DNA from: Chryseobacterium indoltheticum
GTDB lineage: Bacteria; Bacteroidota; Bacteroidia; Flavobacteriales; Weeksellaceae
NCBI RefSeq assembly: GCF_003815915.1
Contig: NZ_CP033929.1
Location: forward strand, 2,232,001 to 2,296,000
DNA: 64,000 nt
Direction: 5' to 3'
Positions 40,442 through 49,635 of the stretch are shown here, one piece after another (position 1 is the stretch's first letter; every line of letters starts with the position of its first letter). Under the pieces are notes generated by a model. The model was not told the origin of the DNA. It made no database searches and saw only the letters and a list, made by a program, of their open reading frames with translations. A program made the translations under genes and the position numbers.

Positions 40442-40610
40442 AGTGTATTATTTAGTCAATCTCATATTGATTGTTAAACTTTGTATTCAATTTAAGATGA
40501 TTTTTAAAGATTTTAGCTAAGATACATTTAAAACACTATTTAGAGAGGTTTGCTAAAAAAATTTCATATTATTTTAAATTGATTTACTCGAAATTAAATT
40601 TAAAATCTCC

Positions 40611-40618
40611 TACATTTG
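40611..40618 (+). promoter_or_regulatory. ppc promoter -7 element, four bases from the ATG
   Basis: TACATTTG matches TAnnTTTG and ends four bases before the ppc ATG at 40623. -33 element not clear. Confidence 0.6.
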
Positions 40619-40622
40619 TTAT

Positions 40623-43157
40623 ATGATACACGACCAGCGCGCAGAAAAATTCAGGCAGATCGTTGAAAATAAGTTTCAGATCTACAATTCATTATTTATG
40701 AGCCTGCCTTATGATAAAATGACGAATATTGGGATGTTGCTTCCGTTTCTTTGTGAAGAAAGCAAGATCGGTTACGAAGCAGGAAAAACACCTGAAGAAA
40801 TCGTTGAAGAATTCTTTAAAAATCATACCGATTTACAGACCGAAGAGCAAAAAACCGAGTTGCTTTTTAAAATTATACAATATATTGAAAGACAGGTTGT
40901 TTTGTTTGATAGTATTGAAGACGCTGCGTTTCCTAACATTCACTCCGAAAGTGATAACGGAACAGTTACCAATATGTACGAACGATCATTACAGGATCAC
41001 AAACTCGATAAAATTCGTGAAAAACTAAAGGATTTTGCAGTTAAAATTGTTTTTACAGCTCACCCGACACAGTTTTATCCGAATTCGGTGCAGAGAATTC
41101 TTCATGATCTTCGAAATGCGATTACGACAGATTCTATCACCAGTATTGATATGTTACTGCAACAATTGGGTAAAACCCCTTTTGTCAATAAAGAAAAACC
41201 GACTCCGATTGATGAAGCTTTGAGCATCATTTATTATCTGAGATATGTGTATTACGATACGATTGGTGAACTTTTCACAAAGATAAAATCAACATTTGAG
41301 AACGAGCATTTTCATTTGCATGAAGACCTAATTCAACTAGGTTTTTGGCCTGGAGGTGACCGCGACGGAAATCCTTTTGTTACCGCAGATGTTACGAAAA
41401 GAGTAGCGGAAGAATTGCATTCAGCCATTTTAAAGGCTTATTACAATAACCTTAAATCTGTAAGAAGAAGATTAAGTTTCAGAGGAGTTTCTGATGTGTT
41501 GACAAAGCTGAGCAATGAATTGTATTCTGCCATTTTTAGAAATGAGAAAATCACTGCGGAAGATATTATTAAAAGATTAGAAGAGGCTGAAAAGATATTA
41601 GTTGAACAACATAATTCGCTTTTCCTTGATCTTTTGGTAAACTTCAAAGATCGTGTGAAGATTTTCGGAACTCATTTTGCGACGTTGGATGTTCGACAGG
41701 ACAGCAGAATTCATCAGCAGGTAATTGACACCGTTTTTGCTAAGGTTTTTGGAAATAATGAGGTGAGCAATGAAGATAAATTCAATCAATTAATTCAAAT
41801 TTCAGATAAGGTTAATCCTGATGATTTTGAAGATATTGTGAAAGATACGTTATTGACGGTTTCTCAGGTATCAGAAATTCAGGAACTGAACGGATTGAGA
41901 GGAATGAATCGATATATTATTTCAAATTCTGATGCCGTGAAAGATGTGATGAATGTATATGCATTTTTCAAAGTTTGCGGTTATAAAGATGAAGATATCA
42001 ATATGGATATTGTTCCGCTTTTTGAAACCATGGAAGGTCTTGCGAATGCTGAAAATGTTATGAATGAATTGTATCAGAACCCAGTTTACAAAAAGCATCT
42101 TTTAAAGCAAGGAAATCAACAAACCATTATGCTCGGTTTTTCAGACGGAACCAAAGATGGAGGTTATTTGAAAGCCAACTGGGAAATTTATAAAGCAAAA
42201 GAAGTTCTTACGAAACTTTCTGAAGAAAACGGCATTAAAGTCGTATTCTTCGACGGCAGAGGAGGCCCGCCTGCAAGAGGTGGCGGTAAAACCCACGATT
42301 TCTACGCTTCACAAGGAAAAACAATTGCCAATAATAAAATTGAATTAACAATTCAGGGGCAGACGATTACTAGTATTTTCGGGAATAAAGAACAGGCAAA
42401 ATACAATTTTGAACAGCTTCTAACAGCGGGAGTTGAGAATGATGTCTTCAAAAATTCTAAAAAAGATTTAACTGAAAAAGAAAGAGCTTTAATTATTGAA
42501 TTGGCTGATCTAAGTTATCAGAAATATTCAGATTTGAAGGCACATCCAATGTTCGTTCCGTATTTGCAGGAAATGAGTACGCTTGAATATTACGGGAAAA
42601 CCAACATCGGAAGCCGCCCGTCAAAACGGGGTGGCGACAGCGAGCTTAGATTTGAAGATTTAAGAGCGATTCCTTTTGTGGGATCTTGGTCGCAGTTGAA
42701 GCAAAATGTTCCAGGATTCTTCGGATTTGGTTTTGCCATGCAGCAGATGAAAGAGCAGGGTAGATTTGAAGAAGTGATTGATCTTTACAAAGGTTCAGAC
42801 TTCTTTAAAACTTTAGTTTTAAACTCGATGATGAGTATGAACAAATCTTATTTCCCATTAACTTATTACATTAAAAACAATCCCAAATTTGGTGAGTTCT
42901 GGAATGTTCTTTTTGATGAATTTAATCTTTCTAAAAACATTATGCTTGAATTGACAGGATTTAAACAGCTTCAGGAAGAAGATCCGTTATCAAGAAAATC
43001 TGTTAAAATTCGAGAGAGAATTGTGCTTCCATTATTGAGTATTCAGCAATATGCTTTAATGAAAATCCAGAAAGGAGAGGGTAATAAAGAAGCTTACGAG
43101 AAATTGGTGACGCGTTCTTTATTTGGGAATATTAATGCCAGTAGAAATTCGGCCTAA
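40623..43157 (+). CDS. ppc: phosphoenolpyruvate carboxylase
   Basis: 844 residues. It carboxylates PEP to oxaloacetate to refill the TCA cycle. Catalytic motifs: TAHPTQFYPNSVQR with H147, GFWPGGDRDGNPFVTADVT, and the mobile loop FFDGRGGPPARGGGKTHDF (R546 region); SRPSKRGGDSELRFEDLRAIPFVGSWSQ follows as in all PEPCs, and the end is RNSA (RNTG in enterobacteria). It is slightly shorter than the E. coli enzyme, normal for Bacteroidota. Its promoter geometry suggests a leaderless mRNA and a bidirectional terminator follows. Confidence 0.97.
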   Translation: MIHDQRAEKFRQIVENKFQIYNSLFMSLPYDKMTNIGMLLPFLCEESKIGYEAGKTPEEIVEEFFKNHTDLQTEEQKTELLFKIIQYIERQVVLFDSIEDAAFPNIHSESDNGTVTNMYERSLQDHKLDKIREKLKDFAVKIVFTAHPTQFYPNSVQRILHDLRNAITTDSITSIDMLLQQLGKTPFVNKEKPTPIDEALSIIYYLRYVYYDTIGELFTKIKSTFENEHFHLHEDLIQLGFWPGGDRDGNPFVTADVTKRVAEELHSAILKAYYNNLKSVRRRLSFRGVSDVLTKLSNELYSAIFRNEKITAEDIIKRLEEAEKILVEQHNSLFLDLLVNFKDRVKIFGTHFATLDVRQDSRIHQQVIDTVFAKVFGNNEVSNEDKFNQLIQISDKVNPDDFEDIVKDTLLTVSQVSEIQELNGLRGMNRYIISNSDAVKDVMNVYAFFKVCGYKDEDINMDIVPLFETMEGLANAENVMNELYQNPVYKKHLLKQGNQQTIMLGFSDGTKDGGYLKANWEIYKAKEVLTKLSEENGIKVVFFDGRGGPPARGGGKTHDFYASQGKTIANNKIELTIQGQTITSIFGNKEQAKYNFEQLLTAGVENDVFKNSKKDLTEKERALIIELADLSYQKYSDLKAHPMFVPYLQEMSTLEYYGKTNIGSRPSKRGGDSELRFEDLRAIPFVGSWSQLKQNVPGFFGFGFAMQQMKEQGRFEEVIDLYKGSDFFKTLVLNSMMSMNKSYFPLTYYIKNNPKFGEFWNVLFDEFNLSKNIMLELTGFKQLQEEDPLSRKSVKIRERIVLPLLSIQQYALMKIQKGEGNKEAYEKLVTRSLFGNINASRNSA

Positions 43158-43180
43158 GAATTTTTAAATATAAAATTAAA

Positions 43181-43210
43181 AGAGACTGCCATAAAGACAG
43201 TCTCTTTTTT
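43181..43210. terminator. bidirectional intrinsic terminator
   Basis: AGAGACTG / CAGTCTCT perfect stem with a nine-base loop, T tract on the plus strand and A-rich arm upstream, between convergent ppc and the MscS gene. Confidence 0.9.
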
Positions 43211-44099
43211 ATAAACCTAATTTGTCACTAGGATTTGTCGGTTCACTTACCTGATTAATCAAATTGATACTTGTTGGCGTAACCAGAGGAATATGGTCTG
43301 AGTCTAACTGCTTTTTTATCTTTTCTAAAGCTTCGCTTTTGACGTGTAGCATATTGGCTCCGGTTGTGATCCAGAATTTAGCCTGAAGAGTGAAAATCCC
43401 TTGTTTGAGATTTGTGAAATTAACTTCAGCAGTTTCAAGCTTATCGATGTTTTGTAATTTTTTTATAACCTCCAAAATACCTTGCTGTGCTTTGCTTATA
43501 TCTTCATCAGCAGGAATTTCAAAATCTAAAATAATTCTTCTTTGCGGTGAAGCCGTAATATTATAGAACGGTGCATTAAAGATGACCTGATTCGGAATGT
43601 ACGCTTTTTTTCCGTCATCTGTAATCAATTTTGTCGTTAAAAAACCAATGTCCTGTACAGTTCCCGAGTGATTTCCTATTGTGATATAATCTCCCACTTT
43701 GAAAGCTTTATCAATCCCGATCAGCATTCCGGAGAATATACTCGATACCAGATCTTTCAGCGCAACACCCGCAATAACACCCGCAACTCCTAAACTCCCT
43801 ATAAACTTCCATAAGAAACCGCTGAATCCCATGATTTCAAGGGCAATGAATGTTCCCATCAACATGATAATGAATCGGAAAATTCCAATAATGGTAATTA
43901 CAGATCCTTCGTTCTTGCTTTGAGGGAAAACCTTGTGCATTATTTTTACGGCAAGCTTACTTAGATATTTACTGGTAAGAAGAAAGAGTGAAAAAACCAG
44001 AATTCCAACAACAAGTTTTGGAGTGAGTTTTGCAAATGCGATATACCAATTTTGTAAAACTTTATATACTGTATCTACGTAGCTTAAGCCATATTCCAT
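43209..44099 (-). CDS. small-conductance mechanosensitive channel (MscS family)
   Basis: 296 residues. Three N-terminal membrane helices (about 25-48, 65-90, 95-125) end in the pore helix GSLGVAGVIAGVALKDLVSSIFSG, followed by the conserved beta domain (GDYITIGNHSGTVQDIGFLTTKLITDDGKKAYIPNQVIF) and an alpha/beta C-terminal domain. It releases solutes on osmotic downshock through the inner membrane. Length is close to E. coli MscS (286). Monocistronic, divergent from the peroxiredoxin gene. Confidence 0.95.
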   Translation of the reverse strand: MEYGLSYVDTVYKVLQNWYIAFAKLTPKLVVGILVFSLFLLTSKYLSKLAVKIMHKVFPQSKNEGSVITIIGIFRFIIMLMGTFIALEIMGFSGFLWKFIGSLGVAGVIAGVALKDLVSSIFSGMLIGIDKAFKVGDYITIGNHSGTVQDIGFLTTKLITDDGKKAYIPNQVIFNAPFYNITASPQRRIILDFEIPADEDISKAQQGILEVIKKLQNIDKLETAEVNFTNLKQGIFTLQAKFWITTGANMLHVKSEALEKIKKQLDSDHIPLVTPTSINLINQVSEPTNPSDKLGL

Positions 44100-44138
44100 A
44101 ATAATCTTTTAATTTTTAATATAATTTTTAAGCAAAAA

Positions 44139-44170
44139 TTTTGCCAGTTACAAAAAGTCTATTAAATTTG
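44139..44170 (+). promoter_or_regulatory. peroxiredoxin promoter
   Basis: TTTTG (44139-44143) and TAAATTTG (44163-44170) are separated by exactly 19 bases, an excellent match to the Bacteroidota consensus, 22 bases before the ATG. Confidence 0.8.
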
Positions 44171-44192
44171 TAGACTAATAAAACAAAATATT

Positions 44193-44828
44193 ATGTCAAT
44201 CAAACTAGGAGATACCGCACCCAACTTTCAGGTAGAGTCGTCGTTAGGCAATATTGATTTTTACGAATACTTAGGAGATTCCTGGGGGATTTTGTTTTCG
44301 CATCCTGCAGATTTTACTCCGGTTTGTACAACAGAACTAGGTTTTACATCAAAACTACAGTCTGATTTTGAGAAAAAAAACACTAAAGTGATTGCCTTAA
44401 GTGTGGATGGAGTAGAAGATCACAAAAAATGGATTGATGATATTAATGAAACGCAAAATACGGAAGTGAAATTTCCGATCATTGCAGATAAAGATAGAAA
44501 AGTCTCAGAACAATATGATTTTATTCATCCCAATGCTTCTGCAACTGCAACGGTTCGTTCATTGTTAATTATAGATCCGGATAAGAAGGTGAGATTGATT
44601 ATTACATATCCCGCTTCTACAGGAAGGAATTTTAATGAAATCAACAGAGTTTTGGATTCTCTTCAGTTGGTAGATTCTCATAAAGTTGCAACCCCTGTAA
44701 ACTGGAATGACGGTGATGATGTTATTATTCCGCCCTCAATTTCTACAGAAGATGCAAAAAATATTTTTCCTAAAGGTGTCACAGAAATAAAACCATATTT
44801 ACGATACACACCGCAACCCAATAAATAG
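44193..44828 (+). CDS. 1-Cys peroxiredoxin (Prx6 type)
   Basis: 211 residues. The peroxidatic Cys is C45 in SHPADFTPVCTTELG, and a Prx6-type C-terminal domain follows (PVNWNDGDDVIIPPSIS...FPKGVTEIKPYLRYTPQP). No resolving Cys is present, so it belongs to the 1-Cys group that reduces peroxides with an outside thiol. Cytosolic. Single gene with a strong promoter and terminator. No OxyR-like site could be recognised. Confidence 0.96.
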   Translation: MSIKLGDTAPNFQVESSLGNIDFYEYLGDSWGILFSHPADFTPVCTTELGFTSKLQSDFEKKNTKVIALSVDGVEDHKKWIDDINETQNTEVKFPIIADKDRKVSEQYDFIHPNASATATVRSLLIIDPDKKVRLIITYPASTGRNFNEINRVLDSLQLVDSHKVATPVNWNDGDDVIIPPSISTEDAKNIFPKGVTEIKPYLRYTPQPNK

Positions 44829-44873
44829 GCTTAGATTTTTTATTTATTATATATAGTTTAGTTTTAATTTGAA

Positions 44874-44904
44874 AAAGCAGCTCGGAAATTTTCCGAGCCG
44901 CTTT
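44874..44904. terminator. bidirectional intrinsic terminator
   Basis: AAAGC-a-GCTCGGAA / TTCCGAGC-c-GCTTT, a long stem with one mismatch, lies between the peroxiredoxin and the convergent porin-like gene. Confidence 0.88.
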
Positions 44905-44927
44905 ATTTTATATAAGTTGTAATTGAA

Positions 44928-45518
44928 TTATCTTACATCATTTGCAACTTGCTTAGCTTTTGAACTTGGTAAGTAAATACTGAAACCAACATTGAAACTA
45001 ATTCTTGATGTTAATCCTTCATTTCCAAATCCAGTTACACCGTTGTATTTTACTAAGCCTTCAACACCAATATTTGGAGTGATGAAATAAGAATAACCAG
45101 GACCTACTCCGAAGTCTAGACCTGTAGTAGAGATTCCGTTTTCAACGTTGAATCCACCAACTCCTAAATTTCCTTCTAAGAACCAACGTCCGTGATTCAA
45201 TAAGTTATCAACTCCTTTTTCACCCGGTGAAATAAAGTAACGACCTAAAGCTCCTACTCCGTAGTCGAATTGTGTAGACTGACCTGCGCCTGGTTTAGAA
45301 AACCCTAAAGTTACATAACCCCCAACAGCAACATTGTCTTCAATGAAATATGCAGCTCTTGGCTGAAGTTTGATATCATAACCAGCTCCTGTATTTAGTC
45401 CGAAGTTGCTTGAAAGTAAGCTGCTTCCTACCATCCAGTTACCTTTTTGAATTTGAGCATTTGCAGTTGTAGCTAAACCTGCGATAGCTAAAATTCCTGT
45501 AAAAATTAATTTTTTCAT
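44928..45518 (-). CDS. outer-membrane beta-barrel protein (porin-like)
   Basis: 196 residues with signal peptide (ANA-QI near residue 21). The mature part is a run of alternating, glycine-rich amphipathic strands (GNWMVGSSLLSSNFGLNTG, AVGGYVTLGFSKPG, GRWFLEGNLGVGGFNV, DFGVGPGYSYFITPNIGVEGLVKYNG, RISFNVGFSIYL), consistent with a small eight-stranded OMP_b-brl barrel. Unusually, the sequence continues after the last strand with a short polar tail (PSSKAKQVANDVR). Specific function unknown. Confidence 0.88.
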   Translation of the reverse strand: MKKLIFTGILAIAGLATTANAQIQKGNWMVGSSLLSSNFGLNTGAGYDIKLQPRAAYFIEDNVAVGGYVTLGFSKPGAGQSTQFDYGVGALGRYFISPGEKGVDNLLNHGRWFLEGNLGVGGFNVENGISTTGLDFGVGPGYSYFITPNIGVEGLVKYNGVTGFGNEGLTSRISFNVGFSIYLPSSKAKQVANDVR

Positions 45519-45868
45519 ATTTATTATTTTAATATTAACGTTTATTATTTATAAAAGTTAAAATTCAATTAATGTGCCAATACGTTAATGTTAAAGACTT
45601 TTTTTTGATTTTTTTAAGATTTTATTATAAGAGTAAAGCTAAATTTAAAGGTGCCTGAATTGTGATTGCCAAGTTTCGTTGGGAAATAAAGCTGCAGAAA
45701 TTGTTAAAATTCTTTCAAGCTATTTTCTTTTTTTTATATTACTTGCTATAATTTGAAGCAATAAATTTTCATAGTATAACTTTTTGCTTATTATAAATTA
45801 CGTTGCAAAAATAAAGTGGAAACTGCATATTGCAATTTCCACTTTAATAAAAGTATTAATAAGATTAT
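45519..45868. other. intergenic region (350 bp) with siderophore receptor terminator
   Basis: An AT-rich stretch between two minus-strand genes. Its left part should hold the promoter of the porin-like gene; no exact TAnnTTTG box was seen. Its right end has the terminator of the receptor gene (45813-45845). No ORF. Confidence 0.5.
45813..45845 (-). terminator. intrinsic terminator of the siderophore receptor gene
   Basis: AAAGTGGAAA / TTTCCACTTT, a perfect 10-bp outer stem with a small inner TGCA/TGCA pair; minus-strand T-rich sequence follows. Confidence 0.88.
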
Positions 45869-48172
45869 TTAAAGCTTATAGGTAAGCGTAAAATAAAAGT
45901 TTCTTGGTGTAATAGGGTTTACAGAATAGTTTTCGTGAACATTATAATTCTCAACATCAAACAGGTTTCCAACTTTTGCCTGCATCATGAATTTTTTCCA
46001 TTCATATCCTGCAGATAGAGCAACTGTTGTGTAGTCTTTCACTTCGAAAACTCTGCTCACTCCATTTCTTACTACTAAGCTGTTTGCTCCGGTTTTCGTA
46101 TCATTCCAGCCAGCCAATCTATTACCGATATAATATACACTTGCTCCCACTTTAAGTCCGGGAACGATTTTTGTAAATTTATAGAAAACAGACCCATTAG
46201 CCGTAGTTGCAGGTGTTCTTACTAATCTTTGATCTTCTACATATCCAAACATTTCGGGGGTATCCAGATAAACAGAATTATTGTAAGAAACTCCTCCAAT
46301 AATGGATAGGTTTTCGGTAGGATTTCCTGTAATATCAAGTTCAACACCGCGACTTCTCATTTGCCCTGCAAAGTCTTTTGTTAAACCTGTAGGATCTACA
46401 GCATTTCCATTGTTATCTAAAGCATTTTGGTAGTAATTTTTGTATAAAATTTGGTACACTGTTAAGTTCACTGCTAATGCGTTATTCCAAAGATTCTTTT
46501 TTACACCAACTTCATATTGATCAATATTGGTAGGTGTTAATGCTTCTCCGTTTCTTTCTTTACCTACGTTTGCAACAAATGAATTGGTATACGTTGCAAA
46601 TACCGAAAGGTTTTCATTTGGTGTATAAACTAAACCAGCTTTTGGAGATATTGCCTGGTCTGAAGATGCTGAGTTATCTACTAATCCTTTCGTTGTGGTA
46701 GAATTTGGATTAACGATATTATTTTTTGCTAGTTTAAAGTCAGTTTTTATGGTAGGCATATTTTCAATATACGACCAACGTAAGCCTGCAATTACTTTAA
46801 ATTCTTTAGTTAAGCTAATAAAATCTTGAGCATAAACACCAATTCTTCTGGTATTGATTCTTGTTTTACTCAATGCTGCAGAGTTTGGCATTGCTCCGGA
46901 AGCCCAAGTAGACTGATCATCAAGATAAATAGTTCCAGGCTGCCCATTAATACCTGATGCACCATTTGTACCAAAATAATAACTTGTGCCAAAAGCTTTA
47001 TTATTATCAGGATTATAATAAGCATAAGAATCAGCGACACCATAATCAGCATCGGTACCGATCAAAACTTTATGATTGATTTTTCCTGTATAGAATTCTC
47101 CGTTCAGGTTTATTTGTGCAGACGTATAGTTTTGTTCGTTATACGTTCTGTTCAATGGTCTGTTCCACGAAAGTCGGTTAGGAGTTGCTGTTGCATAAGC
47201 CCACTGAACTCTTTCTGTAGAAAAATAATCCTTAGTATAATTCTGATAAGATGCCGTAGAATTTAATGACCAATTTTCACTAAATTTATGATTAAAAGTA
47301 ACGTTGGTAGAAACCTGCTCTACATTTTGATACTGCCAATCTGTTCCCAAAAATGCACTTCTGTCTAACCCAGTATTCAAAGAATAGCTTTTATCTTTAT
47401 TTTCAATAGCGCCAATTCCAAAATCCGGAGTGAAATCATTTTTAAGATAATCAGCTTCAACGATTAATTGAGATTTCGGGCTCAGATTAAACAAAAATGA
47501 AGGATTGAAATAATACTTTTCAGACTGTACAACGTCTCTGAAACTTTCAGCATATTCGTAAGCACCATTTACTCGGAATGCAATATTCTTTGTAAGCGGA
47601 CCATAAATATCAACGGTTGGTTTGTAAGAATTCCAGCTACCAGCATTCAAACCAACACTTCCGCCAAAATCAAATCTAGGTTTTTTTGTAATCATATTGA
47701 TAACGCCACCTGCAGCAGTATTTCCATAAAGCATCGCATTGGCTCCTTTCAAAACCTCAACTCTCTCTAATCCGCTAACTTCAGGGAAAACACCACTGTT
47801 AACTCTTGATCCGTTTTTAAATATATTGTCATTACCGAGAGCAAAACCACGACCTCCGAAGCTATCCTGAGAATTTCCTCTTGATGACGTAACATACATT
47901 CCGTTTACATTTTGCAAAACATCGCTCAGCTGTTTTGCTTGCTGTTGCTCAATGATATCATGAGTAATGATTGCAATGGGTTGTGGAGTTTCCATTACCG
48001 TAAGATTCGATTTTGTAGACATTGGGGTCGCCTTGTTGGGATTTCCTGTCTTGCGAATATTTACATCTTCAATGGTTCCGATTCTGATTGTATCAGCTTC
48101 TGCGTTTTTAAGTTGAGCACTTACTGATATAGTGATAATCAGAAAGCCTAAAGAGATAATTTGTTTTTTCAT
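45869..48172 (-). CDS. TonB-dependent siderophore receptor
   Basis: 767 residues with signal peptide (VSA-QL near residue 19). The plug domain opens with MSTKSNLTVMETPQPIAIITHDIIEQQQAKQLSDVL and holds GGRGF, the LERVEVLKGANAMLYGN block and PGGVINMITKKP written AAGGVINMITKKP, characteristic of FhuA/FpvA-type ferric siderophore receptors. The barrel ends NFYFTLTYKL with a terminal hydrophobic residue. It should import a hydroxamate-like ferric chelate. The usual SusC-type regulatory domain is absent. A Fur box was not convincing upstream. Confidence 0.94.
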   Translation of the reverse strand: MKKQIISLGFLIITISVSAQLKNAEADTIRIGTIEDVNIRKTGNPNKATPMSTKSNLTVMETPQPIAIITHDIIEQQQAKQLSDVLQNVNGMYVTSSRGNSQDSFGGRGFALGNDNIFKNGSRVNSGVFPEVSGLERVEVLKGANAMLYGNTAAGGVINMITKKPRFDFGGSVGLNAGSWNSYKPTVDIYGPLTKNIAFRVNGAYEYAESFRDVVQSEKYYFNPSFLFNLSPKSQLIVEADYLKNDFTPDFGIGAIENKDKSYSLNTGLDRSAFLGTDWQYQNVEQVSTNVTFNHKFSENWSLNSTASYQNYTKDYFSTERVQWAYATATPNRLSWNRPLNRTYNEQNYTSAQINLNGEFYTGKINHKVLIGTDADYGVADSYAYYNPDNNKAFGTSYYFGTNGASGINGQPGTIYLDDQSTWASGAMPNSAALSKTRINTRRIGVYAQDFISLTKEFKVIAGLRWSYIENMPTIKTDFKLAKNNIVNPNSTTTKGLVDNSASSDQAISPKAGLVYTPNENLSVFATYTNSFVANVGKERNGEALTPTNIDQYEVGVKKNLWNNALAVNLTVYQILYKNYYQNALDNNGNAVDPTGLTKDFAGQMRSRGVELDITGNPTENLSIIGGVSYNNSVYLDTPEMFGYVEDQRLVRTPATTANGSVFYKFTKIVPGLKVGASVYYIGNRLAGWNDTKTGANSLVVRNGVSRVFEVKDYTTVALSAGYEWKKFMMQAKVGNLFDVENYNVHENYSVNPITPRNFYFTLTYKL

Positions 48173-48305
48173 TGGAATATGTAGAGTGGATTTAAATATT
48201 GTGCAAATGTATCATTGTTATTTAGAATAGTTAAAAATAAATTTCTGATTTTTGTCATGTTATTTTTAGAGGATTATTCTCCCTTTCTAATGTTGTAATT
48301 TTAAA

Positions 48306-48313
48306 TATCTTTG
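48306..48313 (+). promoter_or_regulatory. probable promoter -7 element of the oxidoreductase gene
   Basis: TATCTTTG (TAnnTTTG), 15 bases before the ATG at 48329. Confidence 0.55.
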
Positions 48314-48328
48314 TTAAAAAATAAGTCT

Positions 48329-49387
48329 ATGCAATTGGTAAAAGTAGGTCTTTGTGCATTTGGAATGAGCGGTAAAGTTTTTCATGCTCCGTTTTTAAAA
48401 GAGCATCCCGGTTTTTTTATGTCTGCTGTGGTTGAAAGATCGAAGGAAGATTCTAAAAAAAAATATCCGGATGCAGAAATTTACCGTTCGGTAGAAGAGA
48501 TGTTAGAAAATGCAGATATTGAGGTTGTGGTTGTAAATACGCCGGTTCAGACTCATTTTGAATATGTGAAAATGGCTTTGGATGCAGGGAAAAATGTAAT
48601 TGTAGAAAAACCGTTTACCGTTACTGTTTCAGAAGCAGAAGAATTGGTGAATCTGGCCGAAAATAAAAATCTCTTTTTAAGCGTTTATCAAAACAGGAGA
48701 TTCGATCGCGATTATCTTCAGGTGCAAAAGGTTTTGGCGGAAGGAAAATTAGGAAATGTAAGAGAAACCGAAATCCGTTTTGACAGATTCAGAACAGAAC
48801 CAAGTGGAAAAGAGCATAAAGAAAATCCTGAGCAAAACGGCTCCGGATCAATGCATGATTTGGGTTCGCATCTGGTTGATCAGGCGGTGCAGCTTTTTGG
48901 TTTTCCAGATAAGCTTTTTGCAGATGTTTTTTCAATGAAAGGAGAAGATTTCGCTAACGATTATTTTGAAATTTTGTTTTATTATAAAAATGATTTACGT
49001 GTGAGATTAAAATCTTCAGTTTTTACCAAAGAAGAACATTTTGCTTATAAAATTCATGGCGATAAAGGAAGTTTTTTACAGGAGCGTACCGATAATCAGG
49101 AAAATGAATTGGCGGCAGGAACGATTCCTGCATATGGAAAAGAATGGATGGAACCTCTGAAAGAATCTGACGGAATCCTTACTTATTTAAATGAAAATTC
49201 TGAAACAAAAAGAGTTTTGACTTCAAGTGAATTCGGAAATTATATGAATTATTATCAGCAAATCTACGAACATATTGTTTTTGGATATGCTTTGCCATCT
49301 CTTGGAAATGAGGTTGTACAAAACATGAAAATCATAGAAGCTGCACTTGAAAGCTCAAAAAAAGGGAAAATAATCGAACTGAAATAA
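48329..49387 (+). CDS. Gfo/Idh/MocA family oxidoreductase
   Basis: 352 residues from ATG 48329; a TTG start at 48311 overlaps the promoter box and is rejected. The Rossmann motif is VGLCAFGMSGKVFHAPFL, the catalytic Lys is K94 in EKPF, and the C-terminal alpha/beta domain has GSMHDLGSHLVDQAVQLFG. The family oxidises or reduces sugars, inositols or their derivatives with NAD(P). The form with FGMSGKVFHAPF resembles E. coli YdgJ-type enzymes. Substrate unknown. It divides from the siderophore receptor and is followed by a small membrane protein gene. Confidence 0.94.
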   Translation: MQLVKVGLCAFGMSGKVFHAPFLKEHPGFFMSAVVERSKEDSKKKYPDAEIYRSVEEMLENADIEVVVVNTPVQTHFEYVKMALDAGKNVIVEKPFTVTVSEAEELVNLAENKNLFLSVYQNRRFDRDYLQVQKVLAEGKLGNVRETEIRFDRFRTEPSGKEHKENPEQNGSGSMHDLGSHLVDQAVQLFGFPDKLFADVFSMKGEDFANDYFEILFYYKNDLRVRLKSSVFTKEEHFAYKIHGDKGSFLQERTDNQENELAAGTIPAYGKEWMEPLKESDGILTYLNENSETKRVLTSSEFGNYMNYYQQIYEHIVFGYALPSLGNEVVQNMKIIEAALESSKKGKIIELK

Positions 49388-49410
49388 ACATACATTTCAA
49401 AAACAAAATT

Positions 49411-49569
49411 ATGCAAAAAAGAAGCTCAAGTTTTACAATAATAGGGTTGCTGTTTGTAGGGATTGCCATGACTTTAGTAGAAGATAATATCTACTTGCGA
49501 TACGGTTTTCTTGTATTGGGAACGGCGTTTCTTTTTTACAGTATTTTTATAATGATCAGGAAAAAGTAA
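49411..49569 (+). CDS. 52-residue membrane protein
   Basis: ATG 49411 to TAA 49567-49569. Translation gives two membrane helices (about 8-22, TIIGLLFVGIAMTLV, and 31-49, YGFLVLGTAFLFYSIFIMI), separated by a short acidic loop (EDNIYLR), with a basic end (RKK). It begins 23 bases after the oxidoreductase stop and is followed by a good terminator, so it is probably translated as the second gene of a unit. No family recognised. Confidence 0.65.
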   Translation: MQKRSSSFTIIGLLFVGIAMTLVEDNIYLRYGFLVLGTAFLFYSIFIMIRKK

Positions 49570-49584
49570 TTTAAAATCATAAAA

Positions 49585-49617
49585 AAAATAGCTATTCAAT
49601 CACTGAATAGCTATTTT
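49585..49617. terminator. bidirectional intrinsic terminator
   Basis: AAAATAGCTATTCA / TGAATAGCTATTTT, a perfect 14-bp stem with a five-base loop, between convergent genes. Confidence 0.92.
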
Positions 49618-49635
49618 TTTTAATTTTATTTAGTC

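Noticed and set aside
48173..48310. Fur box upstream of the siderophore receptor
   Set aside because: AT-rich sequence with a weak ATCATTGTTATT-like word; no clear inverted hexamers.
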